From Actinocrinis sp035653575 (GTDB taxonomy: Bacteria; Actinomycetota; Actinomycetes; Streptomycetales; Catenulisporaceae), in assembly GCF_035653575.1 (NCBI RefSeq), contig NZ_DASRBQ010000118.1:58655-122654 (forward strand): a stretch of DNA of 64,000 bases, read 5' to 3'. Position 1 is the stretch's first letter; each line of letters starts with the position of its first letter. The translations under genes were made by a program, and so were the position numbers. The notes beneath the pieces were generated by a model that had not been told where the DNA came from, made no database searches, and saw only the letters and a program-made list of their open reading frames with translations. Below, piece by piece: positions 7,098-16,208 of the stretch.

Positions 7098-10000
7098 CGC
7101 CAGCAGGTCGGCCTGCTCGCGGGCCAGGGCCAGGGCCGCTTCGGGGGAAAGCGCCCGGCCCTCGGCGAAGGCGCGCTCGTACTCCGCGGAGCCGAGCGCG
7201 CCGCGCGCCGCGCTCACGGCCCGCGCCACGTCGATGTGCCGGGCCGGGGGCAGCACCGCGGGCCGGATCGCCGTCGCCGCGCCAAGCAGCACGGCGGAGA
7301 GGCGCGGCTGCTGCGCTGCCTGGGCCGCGGCCGCCAGGCCCTCGACGCAGGCGGCCACGTCGGGGCGGTCGTAGAAGAGCTTGGTCGCCGCGATCAGGCC
7401 GGCCCGCAGGTGCTCGGCGGCCTCGCGCGGCCGGCCGCGGTCCGCGGCCAGCAGGCCGGAGCTGATCTCGTACTGGGCGCGGAACGGGCCGAGGTAGCCG
7501 CGCTCGGCGGTCGAGCGTCCCGCCGCCAGGTGCCGCGCCGCGGCGTCGAGGTCGCCGCGGCGCCGGGCGAATTCGGCCCGGCTGAGCATCAGGTAGGTGC
7601 GGATCTCCACCGAGGCGGCGCGGTCGACCAGGCGTTGCTCGGTCTGCGCGATGATCTGGTCCGCCTGCTCCGGCTCGCCGAGGAACTCGTGCTCCCAGGC
7701 CATTTGCAGGCCGAGCATCCCGAGGTCGCCGGTGGCGCCGAGTTCCTCGGCCACCTCGGCGGCCTCGGCGTAGGTCTCCAGCGCCGCGCGGTGCTCGCCG
7801 CGCATGCTCTGTACGTAGCCGAGCGCCTGCCCGGTCTCCGCGATACCCCAGCGGTCGCCGGTGCGGCGGAACAGCTCCAGCGCCTGGCGGGTGCACTGCT
7901 CGGCCGCGGCGGTGTCGTCGTCGGCGAGCATGCGCGAGCGGAACATGAGGATCAGGCCGACGTCCCAGTCCTTGCCCGCGGCCTCGGCCGCCGCCTGCAC
8001 CTCGTCCAGCGTCTGCGAGATTCCGTCCGCGCCGAACATGGCCAGCAGCAGTTCGACCATGATGCCGATCGTGTGATAGCCGCCGACCTCGCGGAAGATC
8101 GCCCGCGAGCGCTCCAGCAGCGCCCTGGTCTCCTCGACTTCGACTCCCGTGTCAAGGCCGGTGATCGCACGTAACGCGAGGACCAGCGCGTATTGCGCGG
8201 AGGAAGTCTCCCCCGCGCTCTCGGCCAATTCCGCGACCGCGGTGTAGAGCGGCTGCGTGTCACGGCGGCCACGCAGCATCCAGTACCAGCTCAGATTGGT
8301 GGACAGGCGCAGCGCCTTGGCGACGTCGCGGCGCTCAAGCGTCCAGTTCAACGCGGCGCGCAGGTTGTCGTCCTCGGCGTCCAGCCGCGCGATCCACTGC
8401 AGCTGCTCGGGGCCGCGCAGTTTGGGCTCGGCGGTGGCGATCAGGTTCGCGTAGTGGGCGGCGTGCCGGTCGCGGGCAGTCCGCTCGCAGCCGATCTCAG
8501 TCAGCCGGTCGCGGGCGTATTCGCGGATCGTTTCCAGCAGCCGGTACCGCATCGTGCCGTCGTCGAGCCGGTCGGCCACCACCAGCGACTTGGCGACCAG
8601 GCGGCCGAGCACGTCGAGCACGTCGGTGCCGACCACCGCGTCCAGGTCCTCAAGGCTCGCCCCGCCCACGAACACCGAGCAGGCCGCCAGCACCTCCCGC
8701 TCGGCGGCGTCGAGCAGGTCCCAGCTCCAGTCCACCACCGCGCGCAGCGTCTGCTGGCGCGGCAGGGCGGTGCGGGCGCCGTTGGTCAGCAGCCGGAACC
8801 TGTCGTCGAGCCGGTCGGCGACCTGACGCGGGGTCAGCAGGTTGAAGCGGGCCGCGGCCAGCTCGAGGGCGAGCGGGATGCCGTCGAGCCGCCGGCAGAT
8901 CTCCGCGAGCGCCTCGCCGTCGGGGCCGTCGGTGGCCAGGTCGGGCCGCACCGCGCGGCCGCGTTCGAGCAGCAGTTGCATCGCCGCGTATTCGCCGAGC
9001 CTGGACTGCTCGGCCTCGACCGGCGGCACCGGCAGCGGGTCGATGGGCAGGCGCACCTCGCCGGGCACGGCCAGCGGCTCGCGGCTGGTGGTCAGGATGG
9101 TGACCTGCGGGCAGCGGTCCAGAATGAGCGCGGCCAGGTCGGCGGCCGCGTCGACCACGTGCTCGCAGTTGTCCAGGACCAGCAGCATCCTGCGATCGGC
9201 GAGCGTGGCCGCGATGCGGGTGCGGTAGTCGCCGTGGTCGATGGCGCGGCGGGCCCGCTCGGTCACCACCAGGTCGCGGCCGCCCACCGCGGTCAGCACC
9301 TCCGCGGCGACCGCCTCCGAGCCGACCGGGGCGAGTTCGGCGACGACCGCGCCGTCTCGCGCGTAGGCGACGGCTTTGGCGACGGAGGTCTTCCCCGCTC
9401 CCCCGGCGCCGACCAAGGTGAGCAGGCGGGTGGTGTCCAGTCGCGCGCTGATCTCGGCGATCAGGTGATCGCGGCCGATGAGCCGGACGCCGCCGGGCGC
9501 GAGCCGAGGTGCGATGGCCGCCGCGGGACCAGCCGGCGCGGATTCGTTCGGGAACCCGTCGTGCTCGGGTCCCGGCGCGGGGGCGGATTCGGCGAGCGCG
9601 CGCACCTTCCAGCACTCGGCCTCGACCCGGCGCGCCTCGTCGGCCAGGTCAGGCACGTCCGCGAACTCGGCCAGCGGCTCGGGACCGGCCAGGCTCAGCG
9701 CCTCGCGGGCCGCGATCGCGGTCCCCTCGGCGATCAACCGGTCGAACCGGGAGAGGTCCACCTGCTCGGGACCGAGCGCCAGCAGGTAGCCGTTGGGCCG
9801 GGATATCACGGCGTCGGCCCCGAGCACCCGGCGCAGCCGAGAGATGAGCGCTTGCAGCGCGTTGGCGCTCGGCGGTTCGCCGTCCCAGAGCTGATCGGCG
9901 AGGTATTCGGCGCGCCGCGGGACGCCCGGGCTCAGCGCGAGCAGCGCGAGCAGGGACCGCAACCGGCGCCCGGGGATCTCGAGCAGCGTGCCGTCGCGGC

Positions 10001-10106
10001 GCGCCTCGACGCCGCGCAGCACCGACACCCGCAGGCCGGGCGGCTGTGTCTGGTGATTCTTCGGACTGGCCACCTCGGGCGAGTTCGAAGAGCCGGTCTG
10101 GTCCAC
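7092..10106 (-). CDS. AfsR/SARP-type transcriptional regulator with NB-ARC-like ATPase and TPRs
   Basis: A 1,004-residue multidomain regulator. Residues about 25-115 form an OmpR-like winged-helix DNA-binding domain (RRLRSLLALLALSPG, then ANALQALISRLRRVLG). The following BTAD region is short (about 65 residues before the ATPase linker, less than half the usual length). A P-loop ATPase follows, with Walker A GAGGAGKTS at about 233-241 and a Walker B-like MLLVLDNCEHV. The C-terminal half is rich in TPR-like helical pairs. AfsR/MalT-like proteins couple ATP and ligand state to promoter activation, often of secondary metabolism. It converges on the DrrAB-type exporter. The GTG start (10106) is the first in frame; the start is not certain. 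Confidence 0.85.
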   Translation of the reverse strand: MDQTGSSNSPEVASPKNHQTQPPGLRVSVLRGVEARRDGTLLEIPGRRLRSLLALLALSPGVPRRAEYLADQLWDGEPPSANALQALISRLRRVLGADAVISRPNGYLLALGPEQVDLSRFDRLIAEGTAIAAREALSLAGPEPLAEFADVPDLADEARRVEAECWKVRALAESAPAPGPEHDGFPNESAPAGPAAAIAPRLAPGGVRLIGRDHLIAEISARLDTTRLLTLVGAGGAGKTSVAKAVAYARDGAVVAELAPVGSEAVAAEVLTAVGGRDLVVTERARRAIDHGDYRTRIAATLADRRMLLVLDNCEHVVDAAADLAALILDRCPQVTILTTSREPLAVPGEVRLPIDPLPVPPVEAEQSRLGEYAAMQLLLERGRAVRPDLATDGPDGEALAEICRRLDGIPLALELAAARFNLLTPRQVADRLDDRFRLLTNGARTALPRQQTLRAVVDWSWDLLDAAEREVLAACSVFVGGASLEDLDAVVGTDVLDVLGRLVAKSLVVADRLDDGTMRYRLLETIREYARDRLTEIGCERTARDRHAAHYANLIATAEPKLRGPEQLQWIARLDAEDDNLRAALNWTLERRDVAKALRLSTNLSWYWMLRGRRDTQPLYTAVAELAESAGETSSAQYALVLALRAITGLDTGVEVEETRALLERSRAIFREVGGYHTIGIMVELLLAMFGADGISQTLDEVQAAAEAAGKDWDVGLILMFRSRMLADDDTAAAEQCTRQALELFRRTGDRWGIAETGQALGYVQSMRGEHRAALETYAEAAEVAEELGATGDLGMLGLQMAWEHEFLGEPEQADQIIAQTEQRLVDRAASVEIRTYLMLSRAEFARRRGDLDAAARHLAAGRSTAERGYLGPFRAQYEISSGLLAADRGRPREAAEHLRAGLIAATKLFYDRPDVAACVEGLAAAAQAAQQPRLSAVLLGAATAIRPAVLPPARHIDVARAVSAARGALGSAEYERAFAEGRALSPEAALALAREQADLLAA

Positions 10107-10249
10107 GCGCCCATTCTCACCGATCAGCCGCTTGGGCGGCGCGCCTATTACGCCCAGGGCGAACAGCGGGATCGGCGAACGGCCGGCTTCCCGGCGAACG
10201 CACGAGGACGGCGGCGGCGCGGCTTACCCGCGAGGGTCCGCGCCGCAGA

Positions 10250-10522
10250 TCAGTGCGCGCCGTTGAGCTTCGGATCGTGCGCGGGAGCCGGTGCGGCGGC
10301 CTCGGCCTCCTCCTCGCCTTCAGCCTCCTGCTGCTCGGCGCGTCCGGCGTCCAGCTTGCGCAGCTGCTTGGTCATCGACTTGCCGAGGAACCAGGTGACC
10401 AGGCCGATGACCACCACGATGAGGAAGCCCATCATGCCGGGCCCCACCCACGGGGTGTTGTCGTTGACGGTGGCCGCGGCCAGCGGGTGAACCGCGCCGA
10501 CGGCGGCGAGAACGGTGCTCAT
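10250..10522 (-). CDS. Small single-pass membrane protein, unknown function
   Basis: A 90-residue protein with one or two hydrophobic segments (a short Ala/Val-rich N-terminal one and GFLIVVVIGLVTWFLG), followed by a basic KSMTKQLRKL stretch and an acidic, Ala-rich tail. ATG 10522 is chosen because GGGAGG lies 6 nt upstream; a GTG one codon earlier is possible. Its start overlaps the rmlA stop (TGATG), so it is translationally coupled to dTDP-glucose synthesis. I do not recognise the family; a membrane accessory for polysaccharide assembly is only a guess from position. Confidence 0.7.
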   Translation of the reverse strand: MSTVLAAVGAVHPLAAATVNDNTPWVGPGMMGFLIVVVIGLVTWFLGKSMTKQLRKLDAGRAEQQEAEGEEEAEAAAPAPAHDPKLNGAH

Positions 10523-11406
10523 CACATGCCTCCCGGACTGCTCTCAGTATCCAGCAGGCCCAGCAGATACGCACCGTACCCGCTCTTGAGCAGCGGCTCG
10601 GCCAGCTCGCGCAGCCGCGCCGAGTCGAGGAACCCGGCCCGCCACGCGGCCTCCTCGACGCACCCTATCTTCAGGCCCTGACGTTCCTCGATCACCCGGA
10701 CGTACTCGGCGGCCTGGACCATCGAGGCGAAGGTGCCGGTGTCCAGCCACGCGGTGCCGCGGTCGAGCACGGAGACGGTCAGCTCCCCGGCCTCCAGGTA
10801 GGCCGCGTTCACCCCGGTGATCTCCAGCTCGCCGCGGGCGCTCGGCTTGAGCGCCTTGGCGATCTCGACCACGCGGTTGTCGTAGAAGTAGAGGCCGGGC
10901 ACCGCGTACCGGGACTTCGGCTTGGCCGGCTTCTCCTCGATCGAGACCGCGCGGCCATTCTCGTCGAACTCGACGACGCCGTAGGCGCTCGGGTCGGCGA
11001 CCGGGTAGGCGAAGACCAGCCCGCCCTTGAGGTCGGTGTGGTTGCGCAGCTGCCGCCCGAGCCCGACGCCGTGGAAGATGTTGTCGCCCAGCACCAGTGC
11101 GACCGACTCGTCGCCGATGAACTGCTCGCCGAGGATGAATGCCTGCGCCAGCCCCTCAGGACGCTCCTGCACCGCGTACTCGAGGCGCAGGCCGAACTGC
11201 GAGCCGTCGCCGAGCAGCCGCTGGAACGCCGCCTGGTCCTCCGGCGTGGTGATGATCAGGATCTCGTCGATCCCGGACATCACCAGCGTGGACAGCGGGT
11301 AGTAGATCATCGGCTTGTCGAAGACCGGCATGAGCTGCTTGGAGATGGCCTTGGTGATCGGCCACAGCCGCGAGCCGGTGCCGCCTGCCAGGATGATTCC
11401 GCGCAT
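10522..11406 (-). CDS. rfbA: Glucose-1-phosphate thymidylyltransferase (RmlA)
   Basis: This 294-residue enzyme makes dTDP-glucose from dTTP and glucose-1-phosphate, the first step to dTDP-L-rhamnose. The N-terminal nucleotide-binding motif is ILAGGTGSRLWPITKAISKQ. The phosphate/metal region FDKPMIYYPLS, the VLGDNIFHG motif and EEKPAKPKS are all conserved. ATG 11406 gives the standard N-terminus and normal family length; an upstream in-frame start at 11448 would add 14 unconserved residues. rmlB and rmlD are at 16.2-18.2 kb on the other strand, with the glycosyltransferases between. The stop is coupled to the small membrane protein gene. Confidence 0.96.
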   Translation of the reverse strand: MRGIILAGGTGSRLWPITKAISKQLMPVFDKPMIYYPLSTLVMSGIDEILIITTPEDQAAFQRLLGDGSQFGLRLEYAVQERPEGLAQAFILGEQFIGDESVALVLGDNIFHGVGLGRQLRNHTDLKGGLVFAYPVADPSAYGVVEFDENGRAVSIEEKPAKPKSRYAVPGLYFYDNRVVEIAKALKPSARGELEITGVNAAYLEAGELTVSVLDRGTAWLDTGTFASMVQAAEYVRVIEERQGLKIGCVEEAAWRAGFLDSARLRELAEPLLKSGYGAYLLGLLDTESSPGGM

Positions 11407-11531
11407 AAGTGGACAGCCTATCGGTCGGGTTGCTGAGCGCAGACCCACGGTACCCGAAGGGCCGCGGCCATTGGACGCGGGTCCGGCGGCGTCCGAGCGA
11501 CGCGCGGTTCCGCGATCCGGCCGGCCTCGAC

Positions 11532-13199
11532 TCAGCCCCGGGGCAGTTGGGCGAGAAGGTTCTTGTTCCAGATCATGATCTCTTCGCCGGGCAGCTGCAC
11601 GGTCCGCACCGGGGGGCCGAACTGCGCGATCGCCTGCTCCGGCCGCGCGTAGACGGAACTGCCCGCGCCGAGGCCGAAGACGATGAAGTCGGCATAGTGC
11701 TTCTCAGGGTCGTACCACGTCGAGTTGGAATCCCACACGTACTGCACGATGCCTTGCGGCTCTGTGTTGAGCGGTCGCACCTGTACCGCGCCGCCGGACG
11801 CAACCGTGATGTTGTTCGCGTTCCAATACCCGCCGAGCCCGTAGGTGTAGCCGTGTGCCTTAAGCCAGATCTCCGCGCCGGAGGCATCCGCCGGCGCGCT
11901 CGGTTGGCTCGCGTGGTACATCAGCACTCCGCAGAACGCCACGGCCAGAGCGCCGAGCGTGGCGATGAGCCTGCGGTCCGCGGCGATCCGCGATCCGAGC
12001 ACTCTGCCGGCCAGCGCGGCACCGAGCGGCAGCACCACCGCGATCTCGCGGGCGCCGCCCTCGATCTCGGTGCTGAACACGAAGGCCACCAGGTTCAGCA
12101 GCAGTCCGATCGTCAGCAGTCTGACGATCGGATCCACGTCGCGCGTCAGCCGCCGCGCGGACTTGACCAGTGCGACGGTGACCAGCGCGGCCCCGGACAA
12201 GTGCAGCAGCGTGATGACGGTTTCGGCGGGAGTGAGGTTGCCGCCCGCCGGGTTGGCGCCGATCAGCGGCATGCCGAAGAAGTCGGCCGCGAACAGCCGC
12301 AGGTAGTAGCCGATCGCCTCCCAGAGTGAGGTGGCCATCTGGTCGGCGCCGGTGAAGGCGAGGCTGGGCGGGCGCATCAGATAGCCGCCGAGTTGGTGGA
12401 TCAGGCGGGGTACCTCGACACCGGCGATCACGGCGAGCAGCACCGCGCAGAACTCGGCGAGCTGGGCCCGGCGCTCACCCTCGCCGTGCCACAGCCTCAG
12501 CGCGCAGAGCAGTGCGATCCCGCTGCCGCCGACGAGCAGCGCCGTGCTGTCGCTGATTCCGGCCCAGGCGAGCAGCAGGAAGAGCAGCGCGGGCCGATAC
12601 CAGCGCTGCGGGACGCGTTCGTAGACCAGGTAGAGGAGCACCAGCGGAACCGCGGTGCCGAGATGGTCCGGTGAGGAGAGCACGACGATCGTGCCCGGCC
12701 CGGCCGTGGGCGCGATCATGACCACGATCACGATCAGCGCCCTGGCGAAAGCCTCCCTGCCGACGGCGCGGCCGCGGGCCAGCACACAGGCCAGCAGCAC
12801 CAGGAGCGTGTAGGTGATCGCCGCGCTGATCGCCACGACGTCGCCGTCCAGGCCGTGCAGCGCCTCGACGAGCAGGTACTCGGGTAACTCGGTCAGGTAG
12901 AAGGAGACGTCTGTCAGGCTCCAGTGGCTTAGCAGCAGATTGCCGTGGAGCATGTCCCACGCTTGCAGCGCGTTACTCGACCCGTCCGCGTTGAGTGGCT
13001 GGGTCATCGCCTGGTGCAGGTACAGCACGAACAAGGTCGCCGCCAGCAACGGCAGACCCGCGAGCGCGATCGCGTGCGACCGGGCCCAGCGCCGCGCCGC
13101 GCCGACTTTGCGCACGGACGCCGCCGGTCGCCCGGCAACGTCCGGCTCGGCCTCGGCGGCCGGCTGCGGTTTGCCGGTGTCGTCGAGCACGCCGGACAT
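11532..13199 (-). CDS. Polytopic membrane protein of a polysaccharide locus
   Basis: A 555-residue protein with a ~45-residue cytosolic N-terminus and about ten predicted membrane segments (for example ALAGLPLLAATLFVLYL and ALIVIVVMIAPTAG). The first extracytoplasmic loop carries an acidic LNADGSSNALQ motif. A C-terminal soluble region (~100 residues) ends at 11532. The layout resembles GT-C type glycosyltransferases or lipid-linked sugar transferases, which have an acidic motif in the first loop, but I do not recognise a named family. Its start overlaps the stop of the upstream GT2 gene (TGATG), so it belongs to the same operon. Confidence 0.75.
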   Translation of the reverse strand: MSGVLDDTGKPQPAAEAEPDVAGRPAASVRKVGAARRWARSHAIALAGLPLLAATLFVLYLHQAMTQPLNADGSSNALQAWDMLHGNLLLSHWSLTDVSFYLTELPEYLLVEALHGLDGDVVAISAAITYTLLVLLACVLARGRAVGREAFARALIVIVVMIAPTAGPGTIVVLSSPDHLGTAVPLVLLYLVYERVPQRWYRPALLFLLLAWAGISDSTALLVGGSGIALLCALRLWHGEGERRAQLAEFCAVLLAVIAGVEVPRLIHQLGGYLMRPPSLAFTGADQMATSLWEAIGYYLRLFAADFFGMPLIGANPAGGNLTPAETVITLLHLSGAALVTVALVKSARRLTRDVDPIVRLLTIGLLLNLVAFVFSTEIEGGAREIAVVLPLGAALAGRVLGSRIAADRRLIATLGALAVAFCGVLMYHASQPSAPADASGAEIWLKAHGYTYGLGGYWNANNITVASGGAVQVRPLNTEPQGIVQYVWDSNSTWYDPEKHYADFIVFGLGAGSSVYARPEQAIAQFGPPVRTVQLPGEEIMIWNKNLLAQLPRG

Positions 13200-14164
13200 C
13201 AGTCCGCGCCAGCCCGATGGTTCGCCGTGGACTGGTCTGCCGCGTGGCCGCCTGCGCCGTGGTACTCCGCGCCGCGCGGCAGGTACGACAGGTCGGTGCG
13301 GCCGGTGAGACCGTCGCGCAGGCCGCGCAGGATGGCGCGTACGTGGGTGCGGCGTTCGGGCTCGAATACCGCGGTCGCGGCCAGCCAGCGGGCCATGAAC
13401 AGAGCGTTGATGAGCGCGAAGCCGGGAAGGGCGCGGCCGTGCTCGCGGGTGAGCACCATGCCGTTGCGGGCGACCCAGTAGTGCCGCCAGGCCGCGTAGT
13501 GCAGCACCCGGACCGGGACGAACAGCAGGCGGTGGTCGCGCCCGTCGCCGATCGAGTGCGGCAGGACGAGGTTCTTGTCCCGCACGATGCGCACCCCGGC
13601 CCGGCGCAGCCGCAGGCAGAAGTCGATGTCCACGCAGTCGACGAAGAAGTCCTCACGGAAGCCGGGCACCGCTTGGAAGCACGACCGGCGCACCAGCATG
13701 CCGGAGGTGATGACGCTGTAGCGGTCCGAGACGTCGCCGTGCAGGACCGACAGGGTCTCGTACTGACCGCCCTTCTCCGCGTCGATCGGCGCGGGGCCGA
13801 CCACGCCGATGGTCGGATCCTCCAGGTGCTTGGCGAGGCCGGGCACCAGGTCCGGCGGCAGGACCGAGTCCTGGTCGAGGAAGAGCACCGCGCCGCACTC
13901 CGCGGGCACCTCGCGCAGCCCGAGGTTGAGCGCGGCGGCCAGGCCGAGATTGTGCCCGGAGCGCAGGACCCTGACGTTCGGGTGGTCCAGCTTCTCCGCG
14001 CTCGACGCGCTCTCGGCCGGGGTGTTGTCCGCCACGATCACCAGGGCGCAGCCGACCAGCGCGGACTCGACGACCTGCGCGAGGCGTTCGTCCGGGTGGT
14101 ACGCGGTGACGATCGCGGTGATCGGGCCGATCGGTTCAGTGTCTCGGGTCTCACCGGGCGGCAC
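13199..14164 (-). CDS. GT2 glycosyltransferase (rhamnosyltransferase-like), paralog 1
   Basis: A 321-residue GT-A-fold enzyme that probably transfers a sugar, plausibly rhamnose, from a nucleotide donor to a growing glycan at the cytosolic membrane face. It has the N-terminal TAYHPDERL and VIVADNTPA motifs, the metal-binding region FLDQDSVLP, and the FREDFFVDCVDIDFCLR block typical of RfbF-like rhamnosyltransferases. It is clearly paralogous to the next two upstream genes. It starts with GTG inside the end of paralog 2 (14-nt overlap) and its stop overlaps the next membrane gene. Acceptor specificity is unknown. Confidence 0.88.
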   Translation of the reverse strand: MPPGETRDTEPIGPITAIVTAYHPDERLAQVVESALVGCALVIVADNTPAESASSAEKLDHPNVRVLRSGHNLGLAAALNLGLREVPAECGAVLFLDQDSVLPPDLVPGLAKHLEDPTIGVVGPAPIDAEKGGQYETLSVLHGDVSDRYSVITSGMLVRRSCFQAVPGFREDFFVDCVDIDFCLRLRRAGVRIVRDKNLVLPHSIGDGRDHRLLFVPVRVLHYAAWRHYWVARNGMVLTREHGRALPGFALINALFMARWLAATAVFEPERRTHVRAILRGLRDGLTGRTDLSYLPRGAEYHGAGGHAADQSTANHRAGAD

Positions 14165-15080
14165 GATAGGTGGCTCCCTCAGGCAGGTAACGAAGGCTGA
14201 TGCGGCCGAGCAGGCCGTCGCGCGCGCCGCGCAGCAGCGCGGCCGAGTGGTTGGCTCGGGTGTCCTCGAAGGCGGCGGTGCGCCAGGTCCAGGAGGCGAG
14301 GAAGAGCACCGCCTTGAGCGACCAGAGCGGGTCGCGGCGCAGGTTCTCGCGCAGCAGGGTCGCGGCGCCGCGGGCGATCCAGTAGAGCCGCCAGGCGGGA
14401 TAGTGCACGACCTGCACCCGCAGCGGGCCGAGCCGGTGCGGGCGCCGGTCGCCGAGCGAGTGCGGCAGCTTGAGCCGCTGGTCCTGCACGATGCGCAGGC
14501 CGGTGCGGCGCAGCCGCAGGCAGAAGTCGATGTCTACGAAGTCGACGAAGAAGTCCTCGCGGAACCGGCCGACCCGCTCCAGCGCGTCGCGGCGGATCAG
14601 CATCCCGGAGGTGATCACGTCGGTGCGGTCGGCGACCTCCGAGCGCAGCGCGGCGAGGTTGTCGTAGGAGGAGTCGTGCGCGGCGTCCCAGGGCGTCGGC
14701 GCGGCGATGCCGATCGTCGGGTCGTCGAGGTAGGCGGCGAGCGCGGCCACCACCTCGCCGGGCAAGGCCGAGTCCTGGTCGAGCAGGAGGACCGCCTCGG
14801 CGTCCTCGGGCAGTTCGGCGATGCCGAGGTTCAGCGCGGCCGCGAGGCCGAGGTTCGCGCCGGGTCGCAGGACCTTGACGCGGCCGCGCCCCTCGGTGCC
14901 GTCACCGCCGAGCCCGGTGAGCTTGTCGGCCACGGTCGGCTCGGCGCCCGGCGTATTGTCCACGACGATGACGGTCGAGCAGCTCTCCAGGGCCGACTCG
15001 ACGACGGCGGTGAGCCGGTCGTCCGGGTGGTACGCGGTCGCGACGGCCGCGATGCGCATGGTCGCAGCGTTCGATGCCAT
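14151..15080 (-). CDS. GT2 glycosyltransferase (rhamnosyltransferase-like), paralog 2
   Basis: A 309-residue GT2 enzyme with the same ordered motifs as its neighbours: TAYHPDDRL, VIVVDNTPGAEP, NLGLAAALNLG, LLLDQDSALP, ITSGMLIRR, FREDFFVDFVDIDFCLR and HSLGDRR. The DxD-like DQD motif would bind the metal-nucleotide sugar. It lies 38 nt downstream of paralog 3 and overlaps paralog 1, so all three are one operon. The specific sugar and linkage cannot be told; association with rmlA/B/D makes dTDP-rhamnose a reasonable donor. Confidence 0.88.
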   Translation of the reverse strand: MASNAATMRIAAVATAYHPDDRLTAVVESALESCSTVIVVDNTPGAEPTVADKLTGLGGDGTEGRGRVKVLRPGANLGLAAALNLGIAELPEDAEAVLLLDQDSALPGEVVAALAAYLDDPTIGIAAPTPWDAAHDSSYDNLAALRSEVADRTDVITSGMLIRRDALERVGRFREDFFVDFVDIDFCLRLRRTGLRIVQDQRLKLPHSLGDRRPHRLGPLRVQVVHYPAWRLYWIARGAATLLRENLRRDPLWSLKAVLFLASWTWRTAAFEDTRANHSAALLRGARDGLLGRISLRYLPEGATYRAAR

Positions 15081-15094
15081 AGCTAGCCCTGATG

Positions 15095-15125
15095 CCTGAT
15101 CACTTCTTCAATCCCTGATCACTTC
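15095..15125. repeat. 12-bp direct repeat across the stop of GT2 paralog 3
   Basis: CCTGATCACTTC occurs at 15095-15106 and again at 15114-15125, with a 19-bp period. The right copy contains the stop codon of paralog 3 and the left copy lies in the 38-nt gap to paralog 2. This looks like a small tandem duplication of the gene's 3' end. Confidence 0.6.
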
Positions 15126-16069
15126 AACCGCAGCCCGGGCGGATTGGCGCCCTCGGGCAGGTAGCGGGCGGCGGCCCGGTTCAGCAGGCCGTCACGTACA
15201 CCGCGGGTCAGCGCCGGCAGGTGGTGGCGGCGGTCCGGTTCGAACAGCGTGGTGGAGACGAACTTGCGGCCGAGGAAGACGGCCATCGGCAGGAAGCCGA
15301 GCGGGTGCTTGCGCACGTTGTCCATGGCGAACCGCATGCCGTTGCGGGCGATCCAGTAGTGCCGCCAGGCCGGGTAGTGGATCACGCGCACGGTCAGCGG
15401 GCCGAGCTTGTGCTCGCGCCGGTCCCCCATCGAGTGCGGCAGCTTGATCCGGTAGTCCTGCACGATGCGCGCGCCGGTGCGGCGCACGTCGACGCAGAAG
15501 GCGATGTCCACGAAGTCGTTGAACAGGTCCTCGCGGAAGGGGATGCGGTCGATCAGCTCGCGGCGCACCAGCATCCCGGAGGTGATGACGGCCTCGCGGT
15601 CCACGGTCGAGTCGTGCAGGCCCGCACCGACGTTGTAGAACTTCTCGTGCTTGGCGTCCCAGGGCGTCGGCGCCGCGACCCCGATCGTCGGATCGTCGCG
15701 CAGGTGCGCGGCCAGGCCTGGGATGAGTCCTTCCGGCAGCACCGAGTCCTGGTCGAGCAGCAGCACCGCCTGGGCGTCCGGCGGCAGTTGCTTCACGGCC
15801 AGGTTCAGTGCGCCGCCGAGCCCGAGGTTGCTGCCGATCGCGATCACCTCAATGCGCGGATCGTCCAGCTTCGAGGCGAGGCTCGGGGACCCGGCGGGCG
15901 TGTTGTCCGCGATGACGACGCGGGTGCAGTCCGCGAGCGCGGATTCGACGACCGCGGCCAGCCGTTCATCGGGGTGATAGGCGGTCAGGATCGCCGTGAC
16001 GGCCGGGATCTGGGTGTTTCGAGCCGACTCGGTCGGGCTCTGGCCGGTCGGCTCTTGCTGGGCGGACAC
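15119..16069 (-). CDS. GT2 glycosyltransferase (rhamnosyltransferase-like), paralog 3
   Basis: A 316-residue GT2 enzyme, first gene of the leftward glycosyltransferase operon. Motifs match paralogs 1 and 2: LTAYHPDERLAAVVESAL, VIADNTPAGSP, LLLDQDSVLPEG, ITSGMLVRRE and LPHSMGDRR. In the block that reads DFVDIDFCLRLRR in paralog 2, it reads DFVDIAFCVDVRR: the second Asp is Ala and the downstream arginine register differs. This may alter donor or acceptor use. It faces rmlB across a 139-nt divergent promoter region, so the two arms of the cluster may be co-regulated. Confidence 0.88.
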   Translation of the reverse strand: MSAQQEPTGQSPTESARNTQIPAVTAILTAYHPDERLAAVVESALADCTRVVIADNTPAGSPSLASKLDDPRIEVIAIGSNLGLGGALNLAVKQLPPDAQAVLLLDQDSVLPEGLIPGLAAHLRDDPTIGVAAPTPWDAKHEKFYNVGAGLHDSTVDREAVITSGMLVRRELIDRIPFREDLFNDFVDIAFCVDVRRTGARIVQDYRIKLPHSMGDRREHKLGPLTVRVIHYPAWRHYWIARNGMRFAMDNVRKHPLGFLPMAVFLGRKFVSTTLFEPDRRHHLPALTRGVRDGLLNRAAARYLPEGANPPGLRLK

Positions 16070-16195
16070 CAGGCGGCACTCCTTGTTCGCGACGCTTCGC
16101 GCGTCGGCCGAGCGTATCGTCTCCTTTGACGCGGCGCTAATCTTCGCAGGTCACGGCCCGATTGTGGAACTCGGGGACACAGCGCGGGCACGGGA

Positions 16196-16208
16196 TAGGA
16201 TGCCCACC
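16196..16208 (+). promoter_or_regulatory. Leaderless-type -10 box of rmlB
   Basis: TAGGAT at 16196-16201 lies 7 nt before the ATG at 16209, consistent with a leaderless transcript. An AGGA at 16197-16200 could instead act as a ribosome site. Confidence 0.4.

Noticed and set aside
8193..10490. Long 765-codon ORF on the plus strand opposite the AfsR-like gene
   Set aside because: It is the antisense shadow of a clearly homologous minus-strand gene; its translation is Arg/Gly/Gln-rich with no recognisable domain, as expected in GC-rich DNA.
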